Part shown: one piece after another, positions 8,135-17,806 of the stretch
How positions within the stretch are numbered: position 1 is the stretch's first letter
Layout of the letters: each line of letters opens with the position of its first letter
Source of the DNA: an uncultured Myxococcales bacterium
GTDB lineage: Bacteria > Myxococcota_A > UBA9042
Assembly: GCA_937910235.1 (NCBI GenBank)
Contig: CALENB010000328.1
Coordinates: 1-63,174, forward strand
Reading direction: 5' to 3'
Length of the DNA stretch: 63,174 nt
Translations under genes and position numbers: made by a program
Notes under the pieces: generated by a model
The model's input: the letters and a program-made list of their open reading frames with translations, nothing else
Told to the model about the DNA's origin: nothing
Databases searched by the model: none

Positions 8135-9592
8135 TTACAGCTTGATGCACACGTTCTTCAGCTCGGTGTAGAACTCGGTCGAGTAGTGCCCGCCTTCGCG
8201 GCCGATCCCGCTCGCTTTCATCCCACCGAAGGGTGTGCGCAGGTCGCGCAGGAACCACGTATTCACCCACACCATCCCCGCGTCAATCGCTCCGGCGACT
8301 CGATGCGCGCGGCCCACGTCACGGGTCCACACCGCCGCACAGAGGCCATACTCCGTATCATTGGCGAGGGCCACCGCCTCAGCCTCGGTGTCGAACGGCA
8401 TGACGTGGCACACCGGGCCGAAGATCTCCTCTCGCAGCACGCGGGCGCTGTGGTCGAGCCCCGTCCAGACGGTCGGTTGCACCCAGTACCCACCAGTGAA
8501 GCCGGCTGCGTCATCGACGGTGCCGCCGGCGTGCACCACCGCGCCCTCGGCCACGGCCAGCTTCAGGTAACGCGCGACTTTATCCCGATGCACCCTGGAG
8601 ATCAGCGGCCCCATGCCCGTCGCAGGATCGAGCGGATCCCCCGGCACCAGGGCGCGCGCGGCCGCCGCCAACCGCGCTACGAACGCCTCGAAGATGGCTC
8701 GCTCCACGTAGATCCGCTCGGTGCACAGGCAGATCTGACCACAGTTGCTGAAGGCCGAACGCACCGTGCCCGCCACCGCCGCGTCGAGGTCGCAATCGGC
8801 GAACACCAGCGCCGGGTTCTTGCCGCCGAGCTCAAAACTCACCCGTTTCAGGTCCGTCGCGCAGGCAGCCATGATCGCGCGGCCGGTGGCGCTCTCCCCC
8901 GTGAACGTGATCGCGTCCACGCCTGGGTGCTGTACGATGGCCTCGCCCGCAGATCCGGGCCCAAAGCCGTGCACGACGTTGTAGACGCCGTCCGGGATCC
9001 CGACGTCACGCATCACCTCGCCCAGCAGGGTCGCCGTCGACGGCGTCTCCTCGCTCGGTTTCACCACCACCGCGTTGCCCGCCGCCAACGCCGGCGCCAC
9101 CTTCCAGGTCATCAACAGCAGCGGCAGATTCCACGGACAGATCACGCCCACCACGCCGAGCGGCGAGCGCTGGGTGATGTGCACCGCGCCACGGCCGTCG
9201 GCGGTATCTTGGTGATAAGCCTCGTCGTGCTGCCCCGCCAACATGTCCGCGAAGATTCGGAAGTTGGCGGCGCCGCGCGGGATGTCGACCGTGCCTGCGA
9301 ACGACACCGGTTTGCCCGTGTCTCGCACCTCGAGCGCCAGAAACTCATCTCGACGCGCGTCCACGCCATCGGCGACGGCGCGCAGCAGCTGCAGCCGCTG
9401 CGCCACCGGCATCTGACCCCAAGGCCCCGAGAGCGCCCGTCGCGCCGCCTGGACGGCGAGGTCCACATCAGCGGCCCCAGCCTCACAGACGCGCGCGACC
9501 TCCACGCCGCGGGTCGGATCGTAGAGCGGAAATGTCCGACCCATCGCGGCGTCACGAAACGCGCCATCAATGAACAGCTGGACTCGGTCCAT
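8135..9592 (-). CDS. amnC: 2-aminomuconate/2-hydroxymuconate 6-semialdehyde dehydrogenase
   Basis: This is a 485-residue aldehyde dehydrogenase of the ALDH8/DmpC/AmnC type. Key segments are PWNLPLLLMTWKVAPALAAG (oxyanion Asn), FELGGKNP (general-base Glu), NCGQICLCTER (nucleophilic Cys near residue 286) and EEIFGPV. It would oxidise the muconic semialdehyde produced by extradiol cleavage to muconate, using NAD+. Whether the natural substrate is the amino or hydroxy form cannot be read directly; the adjacent deaminase gene favours the amino form. The ATG at 9592 is preferred over one at 9604 because GGAGG lies five bases before it. It is the first pathway gene in the transcript direction and lies 48 bases before the RidA gene. 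Confidence 0.9.
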   Translation of the reverse strand: MDRVQLFIDGAFRDAAMGRTFPLYDPTRGVEVARVCEAGAADVDLAVQAARRALSGPWGQMPVAQRLQLLRAVADGVDARRDEFLALEVRDTGKPVSFAGTVDIPRGAANFRIFADMLAGQHDEAYHQDTADGRGAVHITQRSPLGVVGVICPWNLPLLLMTWKVAPALAAGNAVVVKPSEETPSTATLLGEVMRDVGIPDGVYNVVHGFGPGSAGEAIVQHPGVDAITFTGESATGRAIMAACATDLKRVSFELGGKNPALVFADCDLDAAVAGTVRSAFSNCGQICLCTERIYVERAIFEAFVARLAAAARALVPGDPLDPATGMGPLISRVHRDKVARYLKLAVAEGAVVHAGGTVDDAAGFTGGYWVQPTVWTGLDHSARVLREEIFGPVCHVMPFDTEAEAVALANDTEYGLCAAVWTRDVGRAHRVAGAIDAGMVWVNTWFLRDLRTPFGGMKASGIGREGGHYSTEFYTELKNVCIKL

Positions 9593-9656
9593 GCGCGCCT
9601 CCATGCGAGCGCGCAGGATCAGCCCGGGGCCAGACCCCTGTCAACACGGCGCCAAC

Positions 9657-12600
9657 CTACTTACAGCCCGGAATCGCGAAGTAGTTGCAGTACGTGAGCA
9701 CACACATGTCGACGGTGCACTTGTCGTTGTCGTTGCACGGCGTCGGGTCAACCCCGGTGCACTTCTTCGGCGTGCAGTTCGCCTTCTTCGAGTACACGCA
9801 GGCGCCGGTGCTGTTGTTGCAGTAGTCGTTCGTGCACGGGTTCGCGTCGTTGCAGACCTTGGCCGCAGACTGGCACTTGCCCAGCACACAGGCATCGATC
9901 GTGCACGCGTAGTTGTCCTTGCACTCAAGGTCCGACTTACACGGTAGGTCGGTCGTGCAGCCCGGGATCTTGTAGTGCCCGCATGCCCCCGACGCCTTGT
10001 TGCAGTAGTCCGTCGTGCAGGCGTCCTTGTCATTGCAGTCGGTGGTGCTGCTACAAGGCGGATTGTTCGGGTCGCAGCCGTTGATCGGGATGTGAAAACA
10101 GCGGTTGTAGAACGTGTAGCAGTAGTCGTTGGTACACGGCTTGTTGTCGTTGCACTGCGACGTCGCGCTGCACTTCTCATTCTCAAAGCAGTTGTTGATC
10201 GGGTTGTGAAAGCAGATCCCAATGGCAACGTTACAGACATCCTGCGTGCAGCCCTTGCCGTCGCTGCACTGGCTGCTGGCCTTGCACGCCGTGCAGTTGC
10301 TGATGGCGAAGTTCTGGCATTTGCCGTTGCTCTGGTTGCATTGGTCTGACGTACACGCCTTGCCGTCATCGCAGTCCGCCGCGCTCTTGCAGTTGCCACA
10401 GCTGCCGTTCGCCACGTTGCTGCAAGCGCCCGTCTTCGGATTACAGCTGTCGGTCGTGCAGCTGTCGTTGTCGTCACAGCTCTTCGCCTTGGTCTGGCAC
10501 TTGCCAGCCACACAGGTGTCGATGGTGCACGGGCTGCCGTCGTCGCAGCCGCTGTCGCTCGTGCAGCCCGTGCTGCAGCCTGCAATCAGGTAGTGCACGC
10601 AAGCCCCGCTCTTGCCGTCGCAGGCGTCCTTCGTGCAGGGGTTGTTGTCGTCGCAGCTCTTGGCCTGGCCGCCGCCGCACTTGCCGCCCTTGCACTGCTC
10701 GCCCGTGGTGCAGGGGTTGCCGTCATCACAAGGCGAGCTCAGCGACTTGTGCACACAGCCCGACTTCACGTCGCAGCCGTCCGCCGTGCAGGGGTTGCCG
10801 TCGTCGCACGAGATCACCGGCCCGGCGTAGCAGATGCCACCCTTACAGTGGTCGCCAGCGCTGCACACGCTGCCGTCTGCGTCACAGGCCTTGCCGTCGT
10901 TGATGACTTGTTTGGCGCACTGCCCGGTCTTGGGCTGGCAAGCCACCGCAATGCAGGGCCCCGAGCCAGCGCACACCACCGCAGAGCCAGGCTTGACCTG
11001 GCACACCGCCGATGTACCGGCGTCGCTCTTGGCGCAATACCAGCTGCCCGCGCAGAGGTTGCCGTCACCCTTGCAGTCCGAGTCGCTGTTGCACTTGCAC
11101 TGATTGGCCCCCGCCACACACTTGGCGCTCTTGCAGACGTCCCCTGTCGTGCAGGCGTTGCCATCGGAGCACGCCAACCCGTCGAGCGGCTTGCTCACGC
11201 ACCCAGAGGCAGCGTTGCACGCCGTGGCCGTGCACGGGTTGCCGTCGTCACAGTTCAACTTTGAGCCCGCGCAGCCGGTGTTTCCGCAGGTGTCACCGCT
11301 TGTGCAGGCGTTGCCGTCGTCGCATGGCGCGCCGACGTGCGGCTTCGACACACAGCCCAGCTTGCTGTCGCAGCCATTGTACGTGCACGGGTTGCCGTCG
11401 TCGCAATCCAGCTTCTTCACCTCGCACTTGCCGGTGGCCGCATTGCAGCCCTCCTTGGTGCACGCGTTGCCGTCGTCGCACGCCGCGTCGCTCTTGCAAC
11501 CGTTCACGCAACCCGGGACGGGCTTGAAGATGCACTTGCCGCTGTTGGGGTCACACACATCCGCCGTGCACGCGTCACCGTCGTTACAGGCCATCGGCGC
11601 GCCCGCGTAACACTTGCCCGACTTGCACTGGTCACCACTCGAGCACGCGTTGCCGTCGTCGCACTTGTGGCTGTTGGGCTTGCTCACGCAGCCGCCTCCC
11701 AAGGCGCCAGGCTGGGCCGCGCAGGCGTTGTCGGTGCATGCGTTACCGTCGTCGCACTTGCTGTTGTCGGGCTTGAACTGGCAGCCATGCTGGGCGTCGC
11801 AGCTGTCGAGCGTGCAATCCACCCCGTCTTTGCAGGCGATGCTCTTCGACACACACTTGCCCTGGCCGCTGGCGGAGATGACACAGGCTTCCGTGGTGCA
11901 GGCGTTGTTGTCGTAGCACTGCTTGTCGTTCACGCACGCCCCACCGCAGCCCGGGATAGCGATGTGCAGGCACTTGCCGCTCTGTGGGTCACACTTGTCA
12001 GCCGTACAGGGGTCCTTGTCGTCGCAGCTGGTGGTCTGGCCCGGCCAGCACTTGCTCGATTTGCAGGCGTCGCCGGTCGTGCACGCGTCACCGTCCTGAC
12101 AGCTCGCGGCGTTGGCCTTGTGCACACACCCCTGGCTCGCGTCACACGCGTCGGTTGTGCACGGGTTCTTGTCGTCGCACGCGTCAGCGCCGATGACCGC
12201 ACCAAAGCACTTGCCGTTCTTGCAGGTGTCACCGCTGGTGCAGACGTTGCCGTCGTCGCACTTGGCCGCGTTGGAGAGGAACTGGCACCCCGCTGTCGTC
12301 GAGCACTTGTCGTCCGTACACGGGTTGCCGTCGTCACAAATCACCGGTTTGGCGTCGCACTTGCCGTTCTGACAGGTTGACGTCGTGCAGGCGTTGCCGT
12401 CGCTGCAGTCCGCCGCGCCGAGGCAGGGTTTTACGCAGTTCGGCAGGGCCTTGCTGACGCAACCCGCATCGGGCTGGCAGATCGAGACGGTGCAGGCGTC
12501 GCCGTCGTCGCACTTCGCGTTCGACGCGACATGCTGGCAAAAGCCGTTCGTGGCGTTGCAGCTGTCAGCCGTGCAGCTGACCTTGTCGTCACAGCTCTTG

Positions 12601-13967
12601 GGCGTGTGCGCGCAGAGCCCGCCGATGCAGCTATCCGCGGTGCAGAGGTCGTTGTCGTCGCAAGCGCCATCGCTCTGGCAACCGGTGCCACAGCCCGGAA
12701 TCTTCGCGTGTGCGCACTGTCCGGTGCTGAGATCGCAGGCGTCCGTGGTGCAGGTGTCGCCGTCGTTGCAGGCCTTGTCTTCCTTGCAGCCACACTCGGG
12801 GCCGGCGATGTGCACGCAGCCCTTGCTGTCGGGCTTTGTCGAGCTCATCCCAGGCGCGCAGGCGTCCTTGGTGCAGGAATCACCGTCGTCACACACCTTG
12901 TGGTTTGGCTCAGCCTTGCAGGCGCCGGTCTGCGGGTCGCAGCTGTCGATCGTGCACGAGAACCCGTCGCTGCAGGCCTTCGTCGCGGCGACCACACAGA
13001 CACCGGCCTTGCAGGCGTCGTCGGTGCAGGGGTTCTTGTCGTTGCAGTCGTAGTCGGTGATGCAGGCCGGCGGCTGGCAGTTGGGGATTGGGGCGTTCAC
13101 GCACACGCCCGACGAGCAGACGTCCGCGGTACACACGTCATAATCAGCGCACTCCAGGTCGCCCGTACACGCCTTGCAGCCCTCGAGCTGGACGTGCACG
13201 CACTTGCCGCTCTGCGGGTCGCAGCCGTCCTTCGTGCAGCTGTTCTGGTCGTCACACATGTCATCGCTTTTGCAGCCGCCGCAGTCGGGCTTCGGCGTGT
13301 GGTTGCAGGCGCCCGTCGCCGGGTCACACACATCCAACGTGCAATCGTTGCCGTCGTCGCAGCTCGCGCCCGAGGCGCAGAGCGTCGAGCCGCAGCCGGG
13401 GAGCTTGATGTGCTGGCAGGTGCCGGTCTGCTGGTCGCAGCTGTCGGCCGTGCAATCGTCGGCGTCGTCGCAGGCCTTCGGCGTACCGACGCACGCGCCG
13501 CTGACGCACTGGGCGACACTGACGCACTTGTCTTTGGAGAAGCAGAGCGTGCCGTCGTCGAGGTTGCTCGCGGTGCAGAGGCCGGCGACGCACGCGCTCG
13601 ACGCGCAGGGCCCCAATCCAGCGGGCTCGGGGCAGTCGTTGTCGGTGGTGCAGGCCGTCGCGCCGACGTCTTGCGGGTCCGTAGTCGTGTCGTCTGTCGG
13701 CGCCGCGCTGTCCGCAGCAGAGATGTCGGTCGCGGAGATGTCCGTCGCGGAGATGTCCGTCGCGGAGATGTCGGACTTCGTGTCGGCGCCGCCGCCGGTC
13801 CCGCCGCTGGCGACCCCTACGTCGCTGCCGCCGCAGCCGCCGAGCGTGAACAGCGCGGCTGTCAGCGCGACCACGAGCCGCAAGGTGACGGGCATTGCAG
13901 CAGCTCGCTCAGCGCCAATGGCGCAGCGCGCCGGGCGACAAGCGCCTTCCGAATCGATCGTAGTCAT
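9657..13967 (-). CDS. Giant cysteine-rich lipoprotein with about 40 CDDGN/CTxDxC repeats
   Basis: This protein has 1436 residues from the ATG at 13967, which has AGGAGG eight bases upstream. The signal ends in the lipobox TLGGC (Cys45). A linker containing four DISAT-type pentapeptides follows, encoded by a 15-base repeat. The rest is about forty short modules of the form CDDGNxCTxDxCDxxxGxC, like the slime-mould CTDC repeat and myxobacterial cysteine-rich repeats. The even spacing of cysteines and Asp/Asn residues predicts many disulfides and possible Ca2+ sites in an extended rod. There is no catalytic domain. A surface role (adhesion, stalk or matrix) is inference. The neighbour downstream on the strand is the semialdehyde dehydrogenase, 64 bases away. 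Confidence 0.85.
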   Translation of the reverse strand: MTTIDSEGACRPARCAIGAERAAAMPVTLRLVVALTAALFTLGGCGGSDVGVASGGTGGGADTKSDISATDISATDISATDISAADSAAPTDDTTTDPQDVGATACTTDNDCPEPAGLGPCASSACVAGLCTASNLDDGTLCFSKDKCVSVAQCVSGACVGTPKACDDADDCTADSCDQQTGTCQHIKLPGCGSTLCASGASCDDGNDCTLDVCDPATGACNHTPKPDCGGCKSDDMCDDQNSCTKDGCDPQSGKCVHVQLEGCKACTGDLECADYDVCTADVCSSGVCVNAPIPNCQPPACITDYDCNDKNPCTDDACKAGVCVVAATKACSDGFSCTIDSCDPQTGACKAEPNHKVCDDGDSCTKDACAPGMSSTKPDSKGCVHIAGPECGCKEDKACNDGDTCTTDACDLSTGQCAHAKIPGCGTGCQSDGACDDNDLCTADSCIGGLCAHTPKSCDDKVSCTADSCNATNGFCQHVASNAKCDDGDACTVSICQPDAGCVSKALPNCVKPCLGAADCSDGNACTTSTCQNGKCDAKPVICDDGNPCTDDKCSTTAGCQFLSNAAKCDDGNVCTSGDTCKNGKCFGAVIGADACDDKNPCTTDACDASQGCVHKANAASCQDGDACTTGDACKSSKCWPGQTTSCDDKDPCTADKCDPQSGKCLHIAIPGCGGACVNDKQCYDNNACTTEACVISASGQGKCVSKSIACKDGVDCTLDSCDAQHGCQFKPDNSKCDDGNACTDNACAAQPGALGGGCVSKPNSHKCDDGNACSSGDQCKSGKCYAGAPMACNDGDACTADVCDPNSGKCIFKPVPGCVNGCKSDAACDDGNACTKEGCNAATGKCEVKKLDCDDGNPCTYNGCDSKLGCVSKPHVGAPCDDGNACTSGDTCGNTGCAGSKLNCDDGNPCTATACNAASGCVSKPLDGLACSDGNACTTGDVCKSAKCVAGANQCKCNSDSDCKGDGNLCAGSWYCAKSDAGTSAVCQVKPGSAVVCAGSGPCIAVACQPKTGQCAKQVINDGKACDADGSVCSAGDHCKGGICYAGPVISCDDGNPCTADGCDVKSGCVHKSLSSPCDDGNPCTTGEQCKGGKCGGGQAKSCDDNNPCTKDACDGKSGACVHYLIAGCSTGCTSDSGCDDGSPCTIDTCVAGKCQTKAKSCDDNDSCTTDSCNPKTGACSNVANGSCGNCKSAADCDDGKACTSDQCNQSNGKCQNFAISNCTACKASSQCSDGKGCTQDVCNVAIGICFHNPINNCFENEKCSATSQCNDNKPCTNDYCYTFYNRCFHIPINGCDPNNPPCSSTTDCNDKDACTTDYCNKASGACGHYKIPGCTTDLPCKSDLECKDNYACTIDACVLGKCQSAAKVCNDANPCTNDYCNNSTGACVYSKKANCTPKKCTGVDPTPCNDNDKCTVDMCVLTYCNYFAIPGCK
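13721..13780 (-). repeat. 15-base tandem repeat in lipoprotein linker
   Basis: A 15-base unit (GAGATGTCCGTCGCG on the plus strand) occurs about four times in a row with one or two substitutions. It encodes a repeated Asp-Ile-Ser-Ala-Thr pentapeptide just after the lipidation site and keeps the reading frame. Confidence 0.85.
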
Positions 13968-14091
13968 AACACCATCCTCCTGGGCGTCCGTTGGTAGACG
14001 CGGCCTCTCCACCCGCGAAGGTACCGCTCGCCGCGCTCGATCCCCACGGCGCACACATACCTTCACACGCTACGACGCGTCATCCGGCGCC

Positions 14092-14829
14092 TTAGAACTC
14101 CGTGATCACGCGGTCCTTCGGCATTCCAAGCGCTTGCAAGGCGGCGCGGGTCTCGACGGTCATGGCGACACCGCCGCACAGGATGGCAACGTCTCGATTC
14201 GGGTCGATCGACTGCGCCAGCAGCAGCTCGAATGCCCCGTTCATGAGCAGCGCTGGGATTCGCGGGGCGGCGATCGTGTCGTCTCTGTGCCGGGTGACGA
14301 GTGGCAGGTAACGCAGGCGCCCGGCGTCGGACTCCGCGGTCAGCTCGGCGCGCCAGGCCAGCTGTTCGGAGTGGCGCACCGAATGCACCATCACGACAGT
14401 CTCAAAGCCCGTGTCTCCGGCCCGGTAGATCGACATCAGCGGCGCGAGGCCCGTGCCAGCACCCAGCAACCAGAGCGTTCCGCCACCACCGGCGGGCACC
14501 ACCAACTTGCCAGCGCCGACGCGGCTGAAGATCACGTCATCACCGACACGAAGGGCCGCGGGATCTCCGGGGGTCACGTCACCGGTGACCGGGGCCACCA
14601 GCAGCTCCGGCGCCGCGCCAGGGGCAGAGGCGAGGGACAGGTACCGCACGCCCCACTCGCCGGCCGCGTTCGCGGTGGCGAGCCGGATGTACTGCCCACC
14701 CCGTCGCGGCGTCACCTGACCACTCAGCCGGAGACTGACGAGGCCCTCGCTGCCCGGCCAATCCCGCCGCCAGGTCACGGTGCCTCGCTGCCAGTCGTCG
14801 AGATCGAGCGTGTTCGGATCAAGCGTCAT
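14092..14829 (-). CDS. fpr: Ferredoxin-NADP+ reductase, bacterial type
   Basis: This 245-residue protein has the two-domain FNR fold. The FAD-binding beta barrel has RYLSLASAP in place of the usual RxYSxxSxP, and the NADP domain has LLGAGTGLAPLMSIYR and the CGG near the C-terminus (ILCGGVAM). It ends VITEF, a short aromatic terminus that in this family can stack on the flavin. It would pass electrons between NADPH and ferredoxin or flavodoxin in the cytoplasm. The ATG at 14829 has AGGAG nine bases upstream; an upstream in-frame start adds an unconvincing leader. It is divergent from the membrane protein gene. Supply of electrons to a dioxygenase or hydroxylase is possible but not shown. Confidence 0.85.
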   Translation of the reverse strand: MTLDPNTLDLDDWQRGTVTWRRDWPGSEGLVSLRLSGQVTPRRGGQYIRLATANAAGEWGVRYLSLASAPGAAPELLVAPVTGDVTPGDPAALRVGDDVIFSRVGAGKLVVPAGGGGTLWLLGAGTGLAPLMSIYRAGDTGFETVVMVHSVRHSEQLAWRAELTAESDAGRLRYLPLVTRHRDDTIAAPRIPALLMNGAFELLLAQSIDPNRDVAILCGGVAMTVETRAALQALGMPKDRVITEF

Positions 14830-14987
14830 GCAGGTGTGCTCCTGGGATGGCAGTGGGCCGACACTGGCCCGGCATTCGCCCGGCATCGCCGGACCTCAGC
14901 ACAGGTCACAGGCCGCTAGCAAGCGCACCGCGCGTCGAGACCGCGCGGCGATAGCCGTGACGACGCGGCTGCTCTAGGCTGCGCGCC

Positions 14988-16628
14988 ATGTCCGACGTCA
15001 CCCACCACCGCCGCTTGCCCTGGAGTCGTTGGCTCACGCTCGCGCTGACGCTGTGCTCCGCTGCCCTGGCCGCGCCGTTCTTCGCGGGGCGCTACCTGCC
15101 CTTCCTCGATCTGCCCCAGCATGTGGGCGCCGTCGCGGTCCTCGCTAACGCCGACGAGGCGTTCCGATTCGCCCACTACTACAGCGTCGACCTCGCCACC
15201 TCGCCCTACCTGCTTCCCTACCTCGTCGCCGCCGGGCTCGCCTGGTTTGTCGGCCCAGTCGTGGCTGTCCACCTCCTGTTCGCCGTCGCCGCCTGCACCC
15301 TGCCCTGGGCTGCGGCGTGGGCTGCGTGGCGTTTTGAGCGCGATCCCTGGATCGGGCTGCTCGCCGCGCCGTTCGCGTTCGGCGCGTTTGCGTTCATGGG
15401 GTTTTTGAACTTCGTGCTTAGTTTTCCGGTCTTTTTGCTGTGGCTCGGCTGGTGGCGCGGCGCGGTGGGTCGCCCTCGATTTGGCCCGGCGAGCTACTTG
15501 GTTGGCGGCGCGCTGTCGATCGGCCTGTTCTACGGCCACGTCATGACCTTCGGGTTCGCCATGGGCGCCTGCGGCCTCGTCGCCCTGCTCGCCGAGACAC
15601 CCGACGAAGGCCACCGCCCATGGCCGGCGCTCGCGCGTCGCCTGCTGCGGGGGCTGCACTTCTTGCCCGGCGTGGCGCTGTTTGGCGCGTGGACCGCCCT
15701 GTCGGAGACGGCCAAGCGTGGCGAGCTGGGGCGGATGGTGAGCCAAACCATCGCCGCTGAGCCGCCGCGCTGGGATCACCCCCTCGATCGGCTGAAAGGG
15801 CTGCTCGACTACGCGCTGAGCGTCTATCAGGACCAGAGCGACGAGTGGCTGCTCTACGGTTGGATCTTCGCCTTGGTGCTGTTCGCCATCCTGCGAAAGC
15901 CCGCCCCCCGCGATCCGGGCCCGCCGCCGCCACAGGGGTCTTTGGCGACCCGCGCCGCCCACGCTCGGAGTCGCGCTGAGCTGCTGCCAGCCCTGCTCGC
16001 GCTGAGCGCGCTGCTCTTGGCCCTGCTCCTGCCGGCGACGTATCGCGGCATCTGGCCGATCGCCACCCGGATGGCGCCGCTGCTGGCGCTGCTGCTGCTG
16101 TTGTTGCCCCGCGGCCCGGTGCTGTGGCAGCCCGCCGCGTTGGCCATCGGGCTGACCCTGGCGGGCGCGACCGGGTGGGTTCACGCCAGCCACGTCGCAG
16201 CGTTTCAGCCCGAAGTTGGGCCGCTGCACGAGGTGGTGCAGGAGGTGCCGAAGGGCGCCCGCGTGATGACGCTCATCTGGGAGCGCGACAGCGCCGTGGT
16301 GCGCTGGCCAACGTTTCTGCACTTCTCGCAGTACGTGCTCGCGGCCCGCGGTGGCGTCAGCGAGTTCTCGTTCGTCAACTTCACGAAGAGCCCGATTCAC
16401 TACGTCGAAGCGCACGCCCCACCGCGCTTGCCGGCTCGCTTTGAATGGACCCCGCACACCTACAATCACGGCCGCGATGGCGCCTGGTACGATCGCGTCT
16501 TGATGCGCGACGGCGGCCGATCCCGCGCCCGCCAGATCTTCCGCGACGGCCCGAAGATGCAGCTCGTGAAGCGCGCTGGCCCGTGGGCGCTGTTCGCCAA
16601 GGTGCCTGCGCCGGCACCGCAACCCTAA
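14988..16628 (+). CDS. Polytopic membrane protein of unknown function
   Basis: This 546-residue protein has roughly ten to twelve hydrophobic segments. The first is at residues 16-33, and a loop with the motif FLDLPQH follows it. A short acidic/aromatic loop after TM1 is a layout seen in GT-C glycosyltransferases, but I see no decisive catalytic motif, so this is only a suggestion. The last 140 residues form a soluble tail after the final membrane helix. No strong Shine-Dalgarno precedes the ATG. The MscS gene follows after 24 bases on the same strand, so the two may be co-transcribed. Confidence 0.7.
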   Translation: MSDVTHHRRLPWSRWLTLALTLCSAALAAPFFAGRYLPFLDLPQHVGAVAVLANADEAFRFAHYYSVDLATSPYLLPYLVAAGLAWFVGPVVAVHLLFAVAACTLPWAAAWAAWRFERDPWIGLLAAPFAFGAFAFMGFLNFVLSFPVFLLWLGWWRGAVGRPRFGPASYLVGGALSIGLFYGHVMTFGFAMGACGLVALLAETPDEGHRPWPALARRLLRGLHFLPGVALFGAWTALSETAKRGELGRMVSQTIAAEPPRWDHPLDRLKGLLDYALSVYQDQSDEWLLYGWIFALVLFAILRKPAPRDPGPPPPQGSLATRAAHARSRAELLPALLALSALLLALLLPATYRGIWPIATRMAPLLALLLLLLPRGPVLWQPAALAIGLTLAGATGWVHASHVAAFQPEVGPLHEVVQEVPKGARVMTLIWERDSAVVRWPTFLHFSQYVLAARGGVSEFSFVNFTKSPIHYVEAHAPPRLPARFEWTPHTYNHGRDGAWYDRVLMRDGGRSRARQIFRDGPKMQLVKRAGPWALFAKVPAPAPQP

Positions 16629-16652
16629 GCCCACGCACCCCGAGGCCCCACC

Positions 16653-17777
16653 ATGGATTTGCAGGAACTCGACACCTGGCTCAACACGGCCACGCTGCTG
16701 CAAAACAGCGCCCGCACCTGGTTTGTGTCCGCGTTGGTGCTGATGCTCGGCGTCCTGCTGAGCCGCATGGCGCGCGCAGGCTTAGGCTACTACGGCGGAC
16801 GGCTGGCAGCCGCGACGGAGACAGAGCTCGACGACGCCATGGTCGAGACCTCGATCGGGCCGGTCTCTTCGATGGTCATCCTCGTCGCCATGCACGTCGT
16901 GGTGCACCTGTTTAAGATGGCCGCCGGCACGCTTGAGCTGCTGGTCGATGGGCTCACGATCGCCGCGGCCATCCTCGTCACGCAGATGTTGCTCGGCTGG
17001 GTCGACGCCTTCTTCGTCCACTTCGTGCGCCCGCTGCAGCTGAGGAAACACGCCAACGTCGATCCGCAGGTCACCGAGTTCGGCCGCAAATTCAGCCGAA
17101 TCGCGGTGGTCCTGGGCGCTGTGCTGACGGTGATGCAGACGGTTGGGCTCGACGTGATGAGCTTGGTCACCGGGCTCGGCATCGGCGGCCTCGCCGTCGC
17201 CCTGGCCGCACAGGAGACGCTGGGCAACGTGCTCGGCAGCCTCCAGGTGATGACCGATCAGCCCTTCTCCACCGGGGACTTCATCAAAGTCGACGGCATG
17301 TTCGGTCGCGTGCAGGAGGTCGGGTTGCGGTCGACCAAGCTCATGACGCCGGAAGGCGTGCGCATCATCATCCCGAATCGACTCATCGCCCAGGCTGCGA
17401 TTCACAACTGCAGCGTTCATCGCGGCATCACGGAGACCTTCGATCTCGGCCTGACGTACGACACCTCGGCCGCTAGGCTCGAAGAGGCCGCCCGGATTAT
17501 TCGCGACGTCGTCGGCGCCCAGCCCAACACGGGGGAGGACGTGACGGTGCACATGCTGAGTTTTGGCAACTTCTCGCTCAACTTGCGTGTGGTGTATTTT
17601 CACACGGACTTCGAGGCCGTGGCCCAGACCCGCCACCAGGTCAACCTCGCGATCAAGCGCGCGTTCGACGACGCCCACCTCAACTTCGCGTTCCCAACCC
17701 AGACGCTGCATCTCAGTGGCGAAGGCCCCGGTGATCCCGTGCGGCTGCAGCGCTCACAGGCTGATTTGTCGGCCTAG
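16653..17777 (+). CDS. Mechanosensitive channel, MscS family
   Basis: This 374-residue protein has three to four N-terminal membrane helices followed by the MscS pore and beta domain. The diagnostic segment GIGGLAVALAAQETLGNVLGS is the pore-lining TM3 rich in Gly/Ala. It is followed by PFSTGDFIKVDGMFGRVQEVGLRSTKL and IIIPNRLI, the MscS beta-domain signature. The size is larger than E. coli MscS (286) and closer to YnaI-type channels. It should gate ion or solute release under membrane tension. The last 20 residues are polar and variable. The gene ends 29 bases from the convergent giant cysteine-rich gene, with no clear terminator between. Confidence 0.93.
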   Translation: MDLQELDTWLNTATLLQNSARTWFVSALVLMLGVLLSRMARAGLGYYGGRLAAATETELDDAMVETSIGPVSSMVILVAMHVVVHLFKMAAGTLELLVDGLTIAAAILVTQMLLGWVDAFFVHFVRPLQLRKHANVDPQVTEFGRKFSRIAVVLGAVLTVMQTVGLDVMSLVTGLGIGGLAVALAAQETLGNVLGSLQVMTDQPFSTGDFIKVDGMFGRVQEVGLRSTKLMTPEGVRIIIPNRLIAQAAIHNCSVHRGITETFDLGLTYDTSAARLEEAARIIRDVVGAQPNTGEDVTVHMLSFGNFSLNLRVVYFHTDFEAVAQTRHQVNLAIKRAFDDAHLNFAFPTQTLHLSGEGPGDPVRLQRSQADLSA

Positions 17778-17806
17778 CAGCGCGCCGCACGACGACTCCG
17801 ACGATC

